Notes under the pieces: generated by a model | The model's input: the letters and a program-made list of their open reading frames with translations, nothing else | Database searches by the model: none | Told to the model about the DNA's origin: nothing | From: Flabesymbios commensalis | Lineage: Eukaryota > Annelida > Polychaeta > Terebellida > Flabelligeridae | Reading direction: 5' to 3' | Assembly (NCBI GenBank): GCA_964017125.1 | Contig: OZ024909.1 | Location: 70,744,427 to 70,808,426, forward strand | DNA: 64,000 bases | Part shown: one piece after another, positions 23,301-38,300 of the stretch | Numbering within the stretch: the stretch's first letter is position 1 | How the letters are laid out: the number at the start of each line of letters is the position of its first letter | Translations under genes and position numbers: made by a program

Positions 23301-26300
23301 AATGTTTGGTCTCAAAATTAAACAAATACGCATAATTTTCACCCAGTTGAAGTTGCTGCTCGCGGTAGCGAGACATAACCTCAAGTGGACGAACATTTAA
23401 ATGAGGTAACTCAGCGGGTAAAGAGTCACTCCTTGTTATTAGTGCTGAAAAATTAGCATAAAATAACGACTTAAAGCAGCTTCTTGGGATGACATCAATT
23501 TTCGTTTTTAATTCCGTACTGAAGTAGTGTATCCCACGGAACATTTTTTTTTTTCAGAATTTTTATATTTTTACAAATATTTTTAATCAACATTTCTATG
23601 AAACTAGAAGTAACCCAAACAAACTATTTGTATACCTGAAGGACGATTGAATTTTTCACAGCATTGGGCCACATGCTGATGGCATCGGCCCAGCGTTGGG
23701 TAGACAATCAGTGCTGCAGGTGTGTCCTCCCGTGTCCTGACTATAAGACACCAATTAGCGGCGACTGCTCTGATCTTACCGTCTGATACGTGGGATTATG
23801 TGATGTAAAGTGCTGAATATTGCTGACTTGTTTCGTTTACATGGTAATATACGACCTGGAAATACAACTATTTCACTCTTTTTCGGTACTTTAAAATTGT
23901 TTTTTGACTTTTTCCGTATTTTCAGTTAAGATCAGTAGGCTATATAGCTTCATATAAATTAAATTGTCAAAATTGACAACATTGAAAATGTCTCATCCCA
24001 AGGGGTCCCTTTGAAAAAAATACGAAAACACGTAACAGCAATAGATAAAGATTATAATTTGACGCCGCTGCAGCAAATTCAATTAATATATATACCCACT
24101 TGCAAGCTTGTTTGTTGTGTAGAGACGTTGACCCAATGCTGGCTTATTGTTCGAATCTAGTCCAGCGAATGTCTTCTAAGCGGCAGCATTTTAGCAAATA
24201 GCAATAAATTGGAAAAAATAGTTGACTTTTTTCTTCCATCCTTGCTAGTCTGATTTTGTTTCAGAATTGCCAAGTTTTGAGGTGAAGGTGTTTCCACTAG
24301 AGTATATACTTCCAACTGCCACCCACATCACAGGATACATCGAAGCAAGGTAAGAAAAACAAACAAACGAAAAGTCTTTTATTGCACATTGTTTCAAGCT
24401 ATGTTGAAAACAAATGTGAGATTCACCTATTAAAATTACTTACCACACACCCTGGGTAAAACAAAATCACCTGGCTCGCTCATTACAAGTTACACACGAG
24501 CGAGGTAAAAAAAAACAATTGGGCACCTGGTTCTCTCATTGCAATTTACAGCCAACCGAAGTAAAAACTTATTACAGTTTGTAAAAAATAAAATAAACAC
24601 GCTCATTAATTACAATTTACACACGAGCGAGGTAAAAAAACAACAATAAAACACCTGGCTCACTCATTGCAATTTACACACAAGCGAAGTAAAAAATACA
24701 ATTAAACACCTGGCTCACTTCAGTGAGGTCAGAGATACAATAAAAAACCTGGCCCACTAATTACAATTTGCGCACAATCGAAGTAGAAAAAATATGATTA
24801 AACACCTGACTCACTCATTACAATTTACAAACAAGCGAGATAAAAAAATACAATTACACACTCAGGTCACTCATTACGATTTACACCCCAGCGAGGGAAA
24901 AATAAAATTAAACACTTGGTTCACTCATTACAATTTGATGTCGTTCTCGACGCAGTACTAGGAATCCCATAGATGACGTACGTCATTATTTTTTTTAGCT
25001 CAAATGGGATGAACCCGAACCGGTTGTTAACTAGAAGAGCCGACAATAATTTTATATATTAGCAAATTAATTTTAAAATTATCAAAATAAATCGATACAT
25101 ATTTAAATTTTTTATTAAATTTTCATATTAATTTTTTTAAATTGAAATTCAATTTCAAAATGTTAAAATAATTTTTTAAATTCAACATAATCTTTTGTCC
25201 TATTTTGAAATTAAATATGTTTTTAGTTATCTTTATATTAACACGCAGTCATGTGAACTTTCGGTGTTAGGTTCGTGAAGTCGGCCATTACAGCGCAATA
25301 AACAGTAGCCGCTGATTGGTGGCAATGCCACAGCATGCTGTATCAGCACACACGAGGCATTCACCCTATGCTGTTTCAATGTTGGCCCACCGTCTTCGAC
25401 GCTGGCCCAACATAGAAACAACATTGGGTGAATGCCTCGTGTTTGCTGGGGTAGCCCTCAGTTAAAATGTTGTGCAGGGGTGAAGAGCAGTAGGGGAGGA
25501 CGGGGAGAACTGGGACATGGGAGAACTTGGACACCGTTGATAACGTCCATTGTTTTGAGCCAATCAGCTTCTAGGAAACATTTTTCCATGGCCCTTAGTT
25601 GCCTTCACTACATATCTCTTCAGAATCAAATTGCAGACAACTTTGTTAGTGCAATGACAAAACTAAGATTTTTAGTATAAAAAGTTGTTTTTCTGTATTT
25701 GTGTAAATGTGTAAAGCGAGTTGAATATGTACAGTACCTCACATTATTTTTACTGTGCTTGGGGTATCCTTGCCACCTTCTTTATGGATATGTATAAGCT
25801 AAATAGTGTTTACTATTTTGATTATTGAGTAAGTGAATGGGTTATAAATCTGGTAGACATGGGGAGAACTGGGACTATACGTAATGGCATGTATGGGGAG
25901 AACTGGGACATGATGCCCCACTTCTCCCCGTGAGTGTCCCACTTCTCCACATAAGTGTCCCACTTCTTTATATATTGGATATCAATTGTGTAAATGTGTT
26001 CATAAACTGTTTATACCCATTTACATCTGTTTATAATTATCTTTATTTCTAGTATCGATGGATGTAAAGATATAAGTGAAACTGTCCTACTTCACCCCAT
26101 CACCTGTCCCACTTCTCCTTGCGATGTCCCAGTTCTCCACGTTTTAATCTTTTTTTAGCAGGTGGAAAAAAGTGTTTCCCATTACCTCTCACTGGTTAAT
26201 AATATTATGTAATAATATCCCCGACTACATGATAGGTACATACAAACTTATAAAAGGCATAACAGTAATACACAAAGTAGGGTCAAATGACGACAGTGAA

Positions 26301-29300
26301 ATGGTGTCCCAGTTCTCCTCGTCCTCCCCTATCTGCTCTCGTTTCAAGTGAGCATATGCTGCCTTTTGACTTTGCATGGTAGAGTATATTATAATCGAGT
26401 CAGCCCAACCCAGTAGACACAAACCATTTGCATAACATTTATACAACGACGGCACAACGTCTTCAAGGTTGGTCCAACATTGTAAAAATAATATACAAAT
26501 GCTTTGATTACTGCATTATAAGCTACCAGCATATATCTCTTCTACCAAACTTGACACATTGTGGGGGTGTTGGCTAAATGTTAGGCCATCGTCGCAGCCG
26601 ATGGGTCAATGTAAAACCAGCGTTGGCTCATTGTGTTGTGTTTGCCGGGATGCTACCAGCACATTCAGTCCACACCTAATGTGAACGCCTGCAGGTTGAG
26701 GGGGAGCACAATATTTACAGCCCTATTTCTTTTTGACAGTCTGCTTTTTTGGTCTTTTAAAATATATCTTGCATATTGCGTAGGCCTCTAAGCTCAAGAG
26801 TAGTCCGCAGTTTGATCATTATGGTACACATCAAAATGCAAACATAGTTATTTATTAGCGCGGCCAAAGGCCAGGAGCCTATTAGCCTAAGTTTATTGCA
26901 ATAATGTTTGTGTCTGAGGAACAGTCCTTTCCAACATGTGAAATATGACGTTTGATGTCGCTAAGTAGTTGCGTGTTTAAAAAGTGCTAAGAAAAGAAAT
27001 ATATTTACGATTATATTCGTGATTAGGGTTTATAGGGATAAGATTAGAATAATGTAGAAGACGTTGAGCCAGCATTGAAACAGTACCGGGTAAATGGCAC
27101 ATGTTTGCTGGGGTGTTGCCGCTAAGATATACAGCAGACCCAGTGTTGGAGTAGTGTTGGGCCAGCGTCGTAGACAATTTGTCGGCATTGATATGATATA
27201 GTAATTTGTTCCAAAGTCAGCGGGGAGCTTTATTAAAGGTCTATCATTTAATTAAAGATGCAAAAATTGTTTCTTCCCTGTTTAGTCCGAACTATCCATT
27301 ATTGTGTGAAAAATCCATTGCCTCGAGGTAGTCTGCTATTGAATTGATTAAATGTATTCAATAAAAAGTTGTTTTCAAATGATGGGGTCTTAGATTATTA
27401 GGACCGGCCTACGGCTGGTAACCTTCTAAGTTTATGTTGCCTGAGTTTGTGCCCTATTTACGGGAAAGAGGGGTGCTGTGTGCGGGAAACAGTTGACATT
27501 CCTGTACACCAGTCCTTATGAACATGTGCAATATAACGTTTAAGGTCCCTAGGTTAAGTACTTTCGTGTTTAAAAAGTCTTCAGAAAAAAAATGTATTCA
27601 AGATTATATTCGTGGTTAAGAGCGTAAAGGGTTTTGGTTGGAATAATGTTGGCCCAGCGTCGCAGACGGTGGCCCAACATTACTTCACAATCGGGCCAAT
27701 GTATCGTATTTTCCGGGTAGTGGCCTTTCGGGGGGGGGGGGGGGATAAAGCATCAGTGCACCCGTATGGCAGTCAGAGCAAACACGGGACAATCACCCAA
27801 TGCTGTTTCAATGTTGGGCCAGCATCGAATATGATTGACCGGCATTGAACCAGCAATGGGCTGCGACGCTGGCCCAGAATTGAACAGGTATTGGGTGGGT
27901 AGGCCTACATTGTGTGTACCAGTTACATCGTATAGACTCGTCCACTTGCTTATCAGTGGATGTCACAGTACGTTTAGCATGTACTGGAGTGAAAAATACA
28001 CACAGCACAACATGGATGTTGGCCAGCACCGGCGATGGTGGTGGAAGGAATAGGCCTACACGTTGTAGATATACTTGTCTCCTTGGTTCTTTCAATAATT
28101 ATATTCTGGCCATTTATTATTCTGGCCCATGAGGAAAACCAATACAGTTATGTTTACAAAATATTAGGCCAATTGTTTTGTCTAAAGCACTCAAAAAGAC
28201 TAAAGTCGGGCCTTGGAGTTCGGGAACTCCTTTTCTAGTTAGGATTCCATCAGTGTAAACAAGTAGCATCCTAGCAAACAGAAGACGTTGGGCCAATGTT
28301 GGATTAATGTTAGGCCAGCGTCGTAGACGGTGGTTCAGCATTAAACCAGCATTGGTTCAACGTCATGTGTTTGATGCGATATATCTTTATAACATAAACT
28401 GGTCTGTTAAATATTTTTGAATGATCCAAATTGAGCTGTCAAATCTAATCAAATGTATGATAATTCAAGATTAAATCCAAACTCAACAACAACGATCCTA
28501 TAACGATCCTATAAGAATCAGAATACAGACTAGGTGGATGTGTACCCGAAACCATTTAACATATACGGTGTTGATCCCAATGTGAGTGATCATCATTTGT
28601 AATGTTGTATTCCTCTCTTTCAGACATTCTTATGGTGAGATCGTATCTGGAATTGCTACAATAAAGATGTACTTTTCTAAAGGCGAAGATCCGATGACCT
28701 ATTTCGCAGAACGCACACAAAGAGTAAGTATTTATAGGTAATACGTGGATTAAATCTATGTAACCTTAACATTTGTCTACTTGTCTTTAATATGTCTATG
28801 TTTTAAATCTATGTAACCTTAACGATTATCTACTTGTCTTTAATATGTCCATGTTTTAAATCTATGTAACGTTAACCTGTTAACATTTGTCTACTTGTCC
28901 TCAATATGACTATGTTTTAAATCTATGTAACCTTAACAATTATCTACTTGTCTTTAATATGTCCATGTTTTAAATCTATGTAACGTTAACCTGTTGACAT
29001 TTGTCTACTTGTCTTTAATATGTCTATGGTTTAAATCTAGGTAACCTTAACAATTATTTACTTGTCTTTAATATGATCATGTTTTAAGGTGTATGTAAAC
29101 GCCATGTGTTATGAACCCTTATACTGCTGGGGCCGTATTCTCGTACAAGTTACGATATATCGTAGGCTTCCGATTGGTCGAGATGGCCATCTCGACCAAT
29201 CAGAAGCCTACGATATATCGTAACTTGTACGAGAATACGGGCCCAGCTTAATTGTTTGTCTCAATTTTTCTATTATAATGACAAAAAAAATGTATATCTA

Positions 29301-32300
29301 TGAAAAAATAAACATCTCCATTATCAAATTGTTAGATTGACTGAGCATCTACTAAAATAATTTTATCAAAGTTAGTGATATTTCTAGCATGCTTGAGACA
29401 GGATATATATACGTACATACATACATATGCACAAGTGTTAGCCCTATCAGGCATTAAAATACACCCGTGGCGTCAGTGTATTGTTAAAACAGTAGATTCG
29501 GATCTACGAATCCACTGTTATTTTGTACTGGTCAGGTCGGGCACAATATACGGATTTAACTATGAAACTACATGTTTATATTCCATGGTTTAGCCATGCT
29601 GACAATGAAATCGAGGTTTTATATATCTAATCTTGGAACATCTGCACATATTATTGTATTTTAGAAGAAAGAACTCAATTCAATAGATTCGTAGATCCGA
29701 ATATACTCGGCGCTACATTCGGATCTACGAATCTATCGAATTTCGTTCTTTTTCCTTGACTGAATTTACCATTGAGATCCACATCCACAACACGCCGCGA
29801 ATTGCTCTCGCAGAAAACACCAGACGTTGACCCAATGTGCCTGAAATGGTGGTCCTCCGTTTGCGATGCTCTGGCCCAACATTAAACTAACATTGACCCA
29901 ACACCTCGTGTTTAGTTTGCTGGGATAGCTTAACCCCTAAAGCGATCAATATAATTTAATTTTTCACTCACTCCATTTAGTTTGTGTCTCGTTACACCGA
30001 CTCACAAAATATCTATATTTGTTTAATTTAATTTGAGAACAGACATTTGCAAATGTTGATGTTTAGACACAGGCCTACATTTTGTTCGCAATAACTTTGT
30101 TTCGGGTAATAAAGCGGAATAAAAAATGACTTATGCTTAGCGGGTTAACCCTTTCAGTGCGGGGACCGACTTTAGACGTGACAATCTGACGTCTATATAA
30201 ACGTCAGATTCTGACGTTTATATAGACGTCAGATTAGACCCATAAAAATACATTTATGATGTGTGTTTGAACCTAAAATAAAACAATAATTGAAAGTGCA
30301 TAACAAATACATTTTATTTATACGTGAATATAATAGTACATTGTGGTACAAAATCTAGTATTTCTTTCTGTATTTCAGCTGGACAATGAAAACGGTAGGA
30401 TGATCATGGACATGCCGTTAGAAGATCTAACTGGTCTTGGACCCAGGTATTCTTTCCCTGCTATTGAGGGCGGGAGGCTCTACATAGAAGCCACGGTTAG
30501 AGAGTTGTCCACTGGTAAAAGAATGACCACTATTGATCAGACGGCTGTTTTTGCTTCCTCTCCTTACACCATCAACTACGAGAGATCATCCAGATTCTTC
30601 AAGCCTTCTCTACCATACGTTGTCAGGGTATGAACACTGTCATGTTAAATAAAAAGCATCACGCCTCGACCCGTGTTACCACTGGTTACCGTGATCAGCC
30701 CGGTTTGTCGTACCCCTCGATGCCGCAATTTTGAATAACCCGGATTATGCCGTGATAGCAGATATAACCCGACCTATCGTGAAAATAACACCTTAGAAAA
30801 AATGAAATGAATGAGGTTTTAGGCCACACATAGACTAAACTGGGCCAGGAGAACCTCCTGATGATTTTGATATGAATAAGATTACACTGTCCTCCAAGCA
30901 CAGGATTCGAAATTCGAGCCCGGGGGGTCTGAGGCCGAGCACTCTACCTCTCGGTCACGGAAGCTCCCCAAAATATTAAATGTTTACGAGTGAGCAGGGA
31001 AGAAACATTTTGTTTCTTTGGAACTTGAAGGCCCGAGTGGGGTTCAAACCCGCGATCTCCGACTTTCCAATCAGTCAGTTTTAACCACTGCAACAGGGCC
31101 CCCGCCATATCACATCTTTTAACAACATTGGGTCGTGGTTTACAATGTTTACAGACTGGAAAGCTGTATTATTCAACAAATTAGAATGAGTAATAGGCCT
31201 AAGAAGAATAGTGAACCTGCTATCTGATTATACAGACTTATCAATCTCGCCCCGACCCAGGCATGTGACATTGCGGACATGTTCTGTGACTTGTAGCTAC
31301 TGCGATACACAAAGTGGCATTTTATATGCCAGTTGCACAGATGTCAGACATTTTTCTTAAAAAAACCGGCTGCACAAGTAGGAATAACAAGACGAATATA
31401 GTCGATATAAGAGTTCTAGGAGCTCATAGTGAAAATCCATTTCACCAAATTATTTGCTGCTGTTACTAGGCCTACTATCACCAAGCATAAAAACTATTTC
31501 TTATATCTTTTTTTATCCCGTTTCCTATCCGGTGATGAAACATTTTCACATGTCTCCGCGCATTTAAAAAAAACAGCTCCAAATTCTGTAACTCCAAAAA
31601 TTCGGCTAGCCATAATTATATACCCAGCGTTCATGACAGCCCTACATAGAACCAGTGCTGGATATACCCGTTAACCAAACATACCAAGCGACCATGAACG
31701 ACCATGACAGGCTTATATAGACACAGTGCTGGATTTACCGACTAACAATACATAGGATTTACTGACTAACAATACATAACCAGCGACCATTACAGGCCCA
31801 TATAGACACAGTGCTGGATATACCGCATAACAGTACATACCCAGCGACCATTACAGGCCCATATAGACACAGTGCTGGATATACCGGCTAACAATACATA
31901 TCCGGCCAGTGACTATGACAGGCCCATATAGACACAGTTCTGGATATACCGGCTAACAGTACATACCCAGCGTCCATGACAGGTCTACATAGACACAGTG
32001 CTGGATATACCGGCTAACAGTACATACCCAGCGACCATGACAGGTCTACATAGACACAGAGCTGGATATATGTGATTCCCTGCGAGTAAGCTATTAAATG
32101 TGTGATGTTAAACCTGGACGTTTTCAGTCGGTTCCTTTTTAAATAAATTAAATCACTTCGGCTATTGACCATGTTGACCAAAAATGTCCAGGTATCACAT
32201 CACACATTTATTAGCTCTCTCGCAGTGAATCATGCTGTAGAAACTGTATACATACATAGCCTACCCAGCGACCATGACAGACCTACATAGACCCAGTGCT

Positions 32301-35300
32301 GGATTTAGTGTTGACCCAATGCCTGAGACGCTGGCCCACATTTAGCCAATATTGGTTTAAAATATACTTTCCTGATTATTTGTACTTTAATTTGTACTTT
32401 ATCAGTGTTGTATTTTATTGTTTGGTTTGAAAAGTGAACGGTTATTGTGTTTGTAAGTTGTTGAAAGGTGGCTCTCTTGCCAGCGGTCATTGCTGACCAT
32501 GAGGGTAGTTTCTGGCTGGTGATTGCCAGGCTGTGAGGAATAGACTACAACACCTCTGGTGTTAGCCAGCAAAACTATCAGTGAAAATGACAATCAGAGG
32601 CGAAATATCATTAACCCCTTAACCGCCGGTGTCGCATATATTCGGGTTTTCATTTTTTATTAGCACATTAAGTACCGCATTTTAAACATGTTAAAGATAA
32701 GATATGACATCAATCAGCAATATTTGAAAACAGTTTACCTCCATTTTGTCAAATATGAATAATTTTCACTAACTTGAAGTTGTGGATCGCGTCAGCGAGA
32801 CACAATTTCAAGTGGGTGAAAATTCAGATTGAATAATTTGGCAGTTAAAGGGTTAAGCATGTTGAAGAACAAATGACCAAGCACAGCTTTTATTCCTGGA
32901 ATATGCTTCTGTTCAGATGAACGTGCTGTTTGCTAACGGTCAGCCGGCAGGGGGTGTACGCGTACAGGTGACGGCTGAGGCGACGAGCAGCACGGGCGAG
33001 AAGTCCGTTGTCGAATCTTACATACCCGGAGGCGGACAACAACAGAATCAATTAGTCGCTGATGCAGAAGGCAGGGTGCGGCACACACTTAACGTCTCCC
33101 CATTAACCAGGAGCATCGTTATAACAGTAAGTAACACTGTCATTTATAAGATATTGGAGAGTGGTATGGTGGAAATATAGCCCTGATCCAGTGAATAAGG
33201 TGTGAGCCTCTATTTTCCTTCACTCGTGTCACCAGTGTCTCTCTCTCTACTTCAGACACTGGTCATCTTCCCCAGATCAGCTAATATTCACCACCAGGGG
33301 ACAGAGATTTCACAGCCACTCTCTGTACTGCCGCATCTAGGTGCTTGGGAAAAACACAGCTTCTTTCAGAACGATGGCCTCACAGAGTGCAAAATAACCT
33401 GATTCATGATATTACTATTGACGCTTCTGACAATGAGATAAAAATATCTAGGCTGAATATACACTGATATATACTGTATATAGTAGAAATTGTGCTTAGC
33501 TTATACTTTTAAAAACTCCATTAAACTAATTATCAATAAATATAAAATTGAAAGTGGAACACTCATGGATACCCTCAGGTTTGTATGACAAGCACTGCGT
33601 GCACAGATTCCCATGTGTTGGCAGCGGGTGGGCAGGTGTGCATCTAAACACAACTGACCAATCAAGATCTACCTCACCGCTCGTGCCTCATTTATGAATT
33701 GCTGGCTGCCGGTTGGCAGACGGTGACGTAACAGACGACAGAGACACCTGGTGTTGAATATGTGTAAATTCCACGCAAAAGCTCAGTGGGTGACTGTGAC
33801 ACTCACTGATAGCTGAGTGTACTATTTTCCATACCTCACGAATAATGAGCAGCAACAACGGCACATAGTGTGATGTAGTATGTACATGTATTTTATTAAT
33901 TATTACGCCAGCAATCCCCAGTCAGAGAATGAAAATGTGAAGTTATGCCCGGCAATGTCAAGGCGTAACTTGATATACTCAACTGTAAGTAGTCTTCACA
34001 ATTCACTAAGTGAATATATACAATGCACCTTTATTGTCTACGACGCTGGCCCAACATAAGATCGTAATCAGGGTTGACGAATCGTCACCACCACATCAAG
34101 TATATATTTTCTGTGGGTTTCAGGCACGCACCGTGGTAGATGGTTTCACGGAGGGTCAACAAGCTGAAGCTCCTTTAACTATCACAGCCTACTCGTCTCC
34201 CAGCGACAGCTACATGATGATTCGTCCTAAAGTTGATGTGGTTCAGGTACGGACATTGTAAAACGTCTCCATTAACTTCTTTAATGAACAAATGTGTCAT
34301 TTAGGTTAGCCATTCTTAAATTTTATTTTTGCTGGTAGGCCTACCTCATATAACATCGTTTGAATGGTCACAAATATGTATTTTTTATAATTTTTCAATT
34401 GTGACAAAGCTGAGGTATCATCCATTTAAAGTTTTAAAACATTGTCCCCTAGCGTTTCAATGGTGTTAGCTAGCTCATTCGAGTGCATACACGAGATCTT
34501 GACAGCCAGGGATTTAAATGGTTTTATCAAGGCTCGATGTGGAAAGTTCAAATGTAATTTTAGGCGTATTTGAAAATAAATTACTGGGACACCTTACTGT
34601 ATCTGACGTAGGCTATATTCAGATTCCAGATATTATTTTTATCAAGATATATTTGCACCAGTATTGAACTAGTAATGCAACATAACAAAGGATGTCATCA
34701 TTACGAACTTTTGATGTAAATATCACAATAGTTACATGTACGTTTAAATACGTACATGTATTTAGAATAAAAACTGATGACAAACTGATAACATACTGAC
34801 GGCATACCGATGGCATACTGATGACATACTGATGACATACTGAAGACATACTGACTGTGACATATTGATGACACACTGATGACATACTGATATACTGATG
34901 ACATACTGAAAACATATTGATGACATACTGATGACATACTGATGACATACTGATGACATACTGATGACATACTGATGACATACTGATGACATAGTGGTGA
35001 CATACTGATGATATACTGATGACATACCGATGACATAGTGATGACATACTGATGACATAGTGATGACATAGTGATGACATACTGATGACATACTGATGAC
35101 AGAGTGCTGACATAGTAATGACATGCTGATGACATAGTGATTACATACTAATAACATACTGATGACATAGTGATGACATAGTGATGACATGGTGATGACA
35201 TAGTGATGACATACTAATGACATACTGACATACTGATGACATACTGATGACATACTGATGACATACTGATGACATAGTGGTGACATACTGATGACATACT

Positions 35301-38300
35301 GATGACATATTGATGACATACTGATGACATACTGATGACATACCGATGACATAGTGATGAAATACTGATGACATACTGATGACATACTGATGACATAGTG
35401 GTGAAATATTGATGACATAGTGATGATATATTGATGACATAGTGATGACATACTGATGACATACTGATGACATACTGACATACTGATGACATACTGATGA
35501 CATACAGACATACTGATGACATACTGATGACATACAGATGACAGAGTGGTGACATACTGATGACATAGTGATGACATACTGATGAAACACTGACATACTG
35601 ATGACATAGTGCTGACATAGTGATGACATAGTGATGACATACGGATGACATACTGATGATATAGTGATGACATACTGATGAAATACTGACGTGCTGATGC
35701 CATACTAATGCCATGCTGATGACATACTGATGACATACTGATGACATAGTGACTACATACTGATGACTTAGTGACTACATACTGATGTCTTAGTGACCAC
35801 ATACTGATGACATACTAATGACATACTGATGACATACTGATGACATACTGAAGACATACTGATGACATGGTGATGACATAGTGATGACATACTAATGACA
35901 TACTGACATACTGATGACATACTGAAGACATACTGATGCCATACTGATGACATACTGATGACATAATGACTACATACCGATGACATAGTGACTACATACT
36001 GATAACATAGTGATTGATGACATAGTGATGACATAGTGATTGATGACATAGTGACTATATACTGATGACATAGTAATTGATGAATTAGTGATGACATAGT
36101 GATTACATAGTGATTGATGACATAGTGATGACATAGTGATTGATGACATAGTGACTATATACTGATGACATAGTGATTGATGACTTAGTGATGACATAGT
36201 GATTACATAGTGATTGACGACATTGTGATGACATACTGATGACATGGTGACTATATACTGATAGCATAGTGATTACATATGACTACAGACTGATATTGCT
36301 TGTATATTGTTGACTTGCAGATGATATGTTTCTGACATACTAGTGATATACTATATTTTAGTGGCAAACTGGTAGCGGGTGATATGACATTAAACGCATG
36401 ACGTTAGCTTATGTTGTTAGTAAACTGAACTGTTAGTTATTGTTAACAGGTTGGTTTGATGGAGGCGGAGGTATTCATCACCAATGCAGGACAGCACACT
36501 TCACGTCTAACCTACATGGTCAGTTACATGGATCCCACATTTAGACAGATACAACATTTAGACTAATGACTTTGACATCTAATATATTAATGGACATGAA
36601 TTTGACATATTATAGTATTATTATAATAATTTTAACACAGCTATTATAGAGTAATAGGACTATTCGGCATATTCTATTGTCACCTAGATATCAACGGGTC
36701 ATAGGCCTATCTGATACTATGTAAGATGGCACATATGACCTTTTAATCTTTAGGTACGATATACTCCTTTGTGCATGTGGCAAACCACAAAATAAAAATC
36801 TACAATTTTGACAAAATACATATTTTTTTTATTATTATTTTTATTGCGGAGATCGACTTTAGATGTCAGAATCTGACTTCTGTAGACGCCAGATTATGAC
36901 CTGTAAGATCAGTCCCCACACTAAAAGAATTAAAAATTATTATGGCGGCCATAACATAGGTATTCAAATGAAGCGGAAACAGCTAACTAAGCCGTTTATG
37001 ATGACTTCAAATTGAAAATGTTTAATGTAGATGATGTGTTGATGCATCACTATCCTCTCAAGTGTCCATCACGTCTATAGCCGTCCCTTATATTTGTCCC
37101 TAAAACAAGGAAATGAGAAAGAGAAAAGGTAATAAATTTATTACATATTTTACATTCAAAATGTGCATTTTGTATGTAATTTTCACCGTCTTGAAGTTGT
37201 TGGTCGCGTTAGAAAGACACAACTTTGATTGAGTGAAAATTATAAAATTATAATTTAGTGCTCTAAGGGCTAAAATAACAAATATCAAAGTATCTAAAGT
37301 CGTTGAGATGTTTTACAGGTGATATCTCGGGGTAAAGTGCGATACCAGGCGACCAAAGATAGATCCCCGGGCACATTTACCACGCTTCACATACCTATAT
37401 CAGCTGACATGGCACCCAGTCTCAGACTCCTAGCTTATTATGTGAACACGGAGACCAGCGAGGTCCTGGTCGATTCTGTTTGGGTGGATGTGGAAAACAT
37501 CTGTGAGAATGAGGTAAGTCTCATGCGATGCGATGATTTTCAGGCTTTATATACTGTTCACACGAACACACGAACATACGAAATCCCCGTATTTCTTATT
37601 TTTGACATGGTTGTCCAAAAATAGAAATCAGGAGTTTCGTCTCTATATCTAGCCAAACTGGTGAATGCGCAAAAAAAAAAACGTTTGCAGTTCTAATCTA
37701 TGAACATGTTTACATCATATGGTCATATTAAGAAGCCATTTTTTTATGATTTTAGCCTGGGCATGTCCCTTTAATCCTTATAGTGCCTAGTAAATTTAGT
37801 TAAATCAAAATTTTAAATTTTCAACCACTTGAGGTTGTGTCTCGCTACCGCGATCCAAAACCTCAAGTGGTTGAAAATTACTCATATTACTGGGCCAATT
37901 AACAATTTAGTGTGAAATTCTTCTCGGATCGTGTCTTCATTTACACGTAACATCCCTAAAAACTGGGTGGAATTCTGTGCGTATTTTCGAAGATGGACCA
38001 AGAAGAAGTAGAAAAATAATAACATTTTAGTATTAGAAACAAAATACACAAGACGAGAGACCCTCGCTAAGATTTACAAACCCGCTATAAACTATGTAGA
38101 TGTAAAACAGATTTATGTGAATACAATTTGACAAGCATACATTATTACAAGACATATTAACCGAGTGTTTGCCCTTTATAAAGTCGAGTCGATCATAACT
38201 GAGACATTTTCAGAGCTTTTTCGAGTCCATGGCGGCCATCTTGAATAATTAAAATTGCTCAGAAATGACACCTCCACACCACCCTAGATATCTTCATTTA

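Noticed and set aside
29128-29244. Palindrome considered as a microRNA precursor
   Set aside because: Arms are nearly perfect for the full length with no loop or bulges, which fits a MITE better than a miRNA hairpin.
34762-35802. 346-codon minus-strand ORF rich in Ser/Val/Cys/His/Tyr, and its overlapping partners
   Set aside because: It is read from the 11-bp satellite; the same 11-residue cycle appears in every minus frame, and there is no start context, splice site or known domain.
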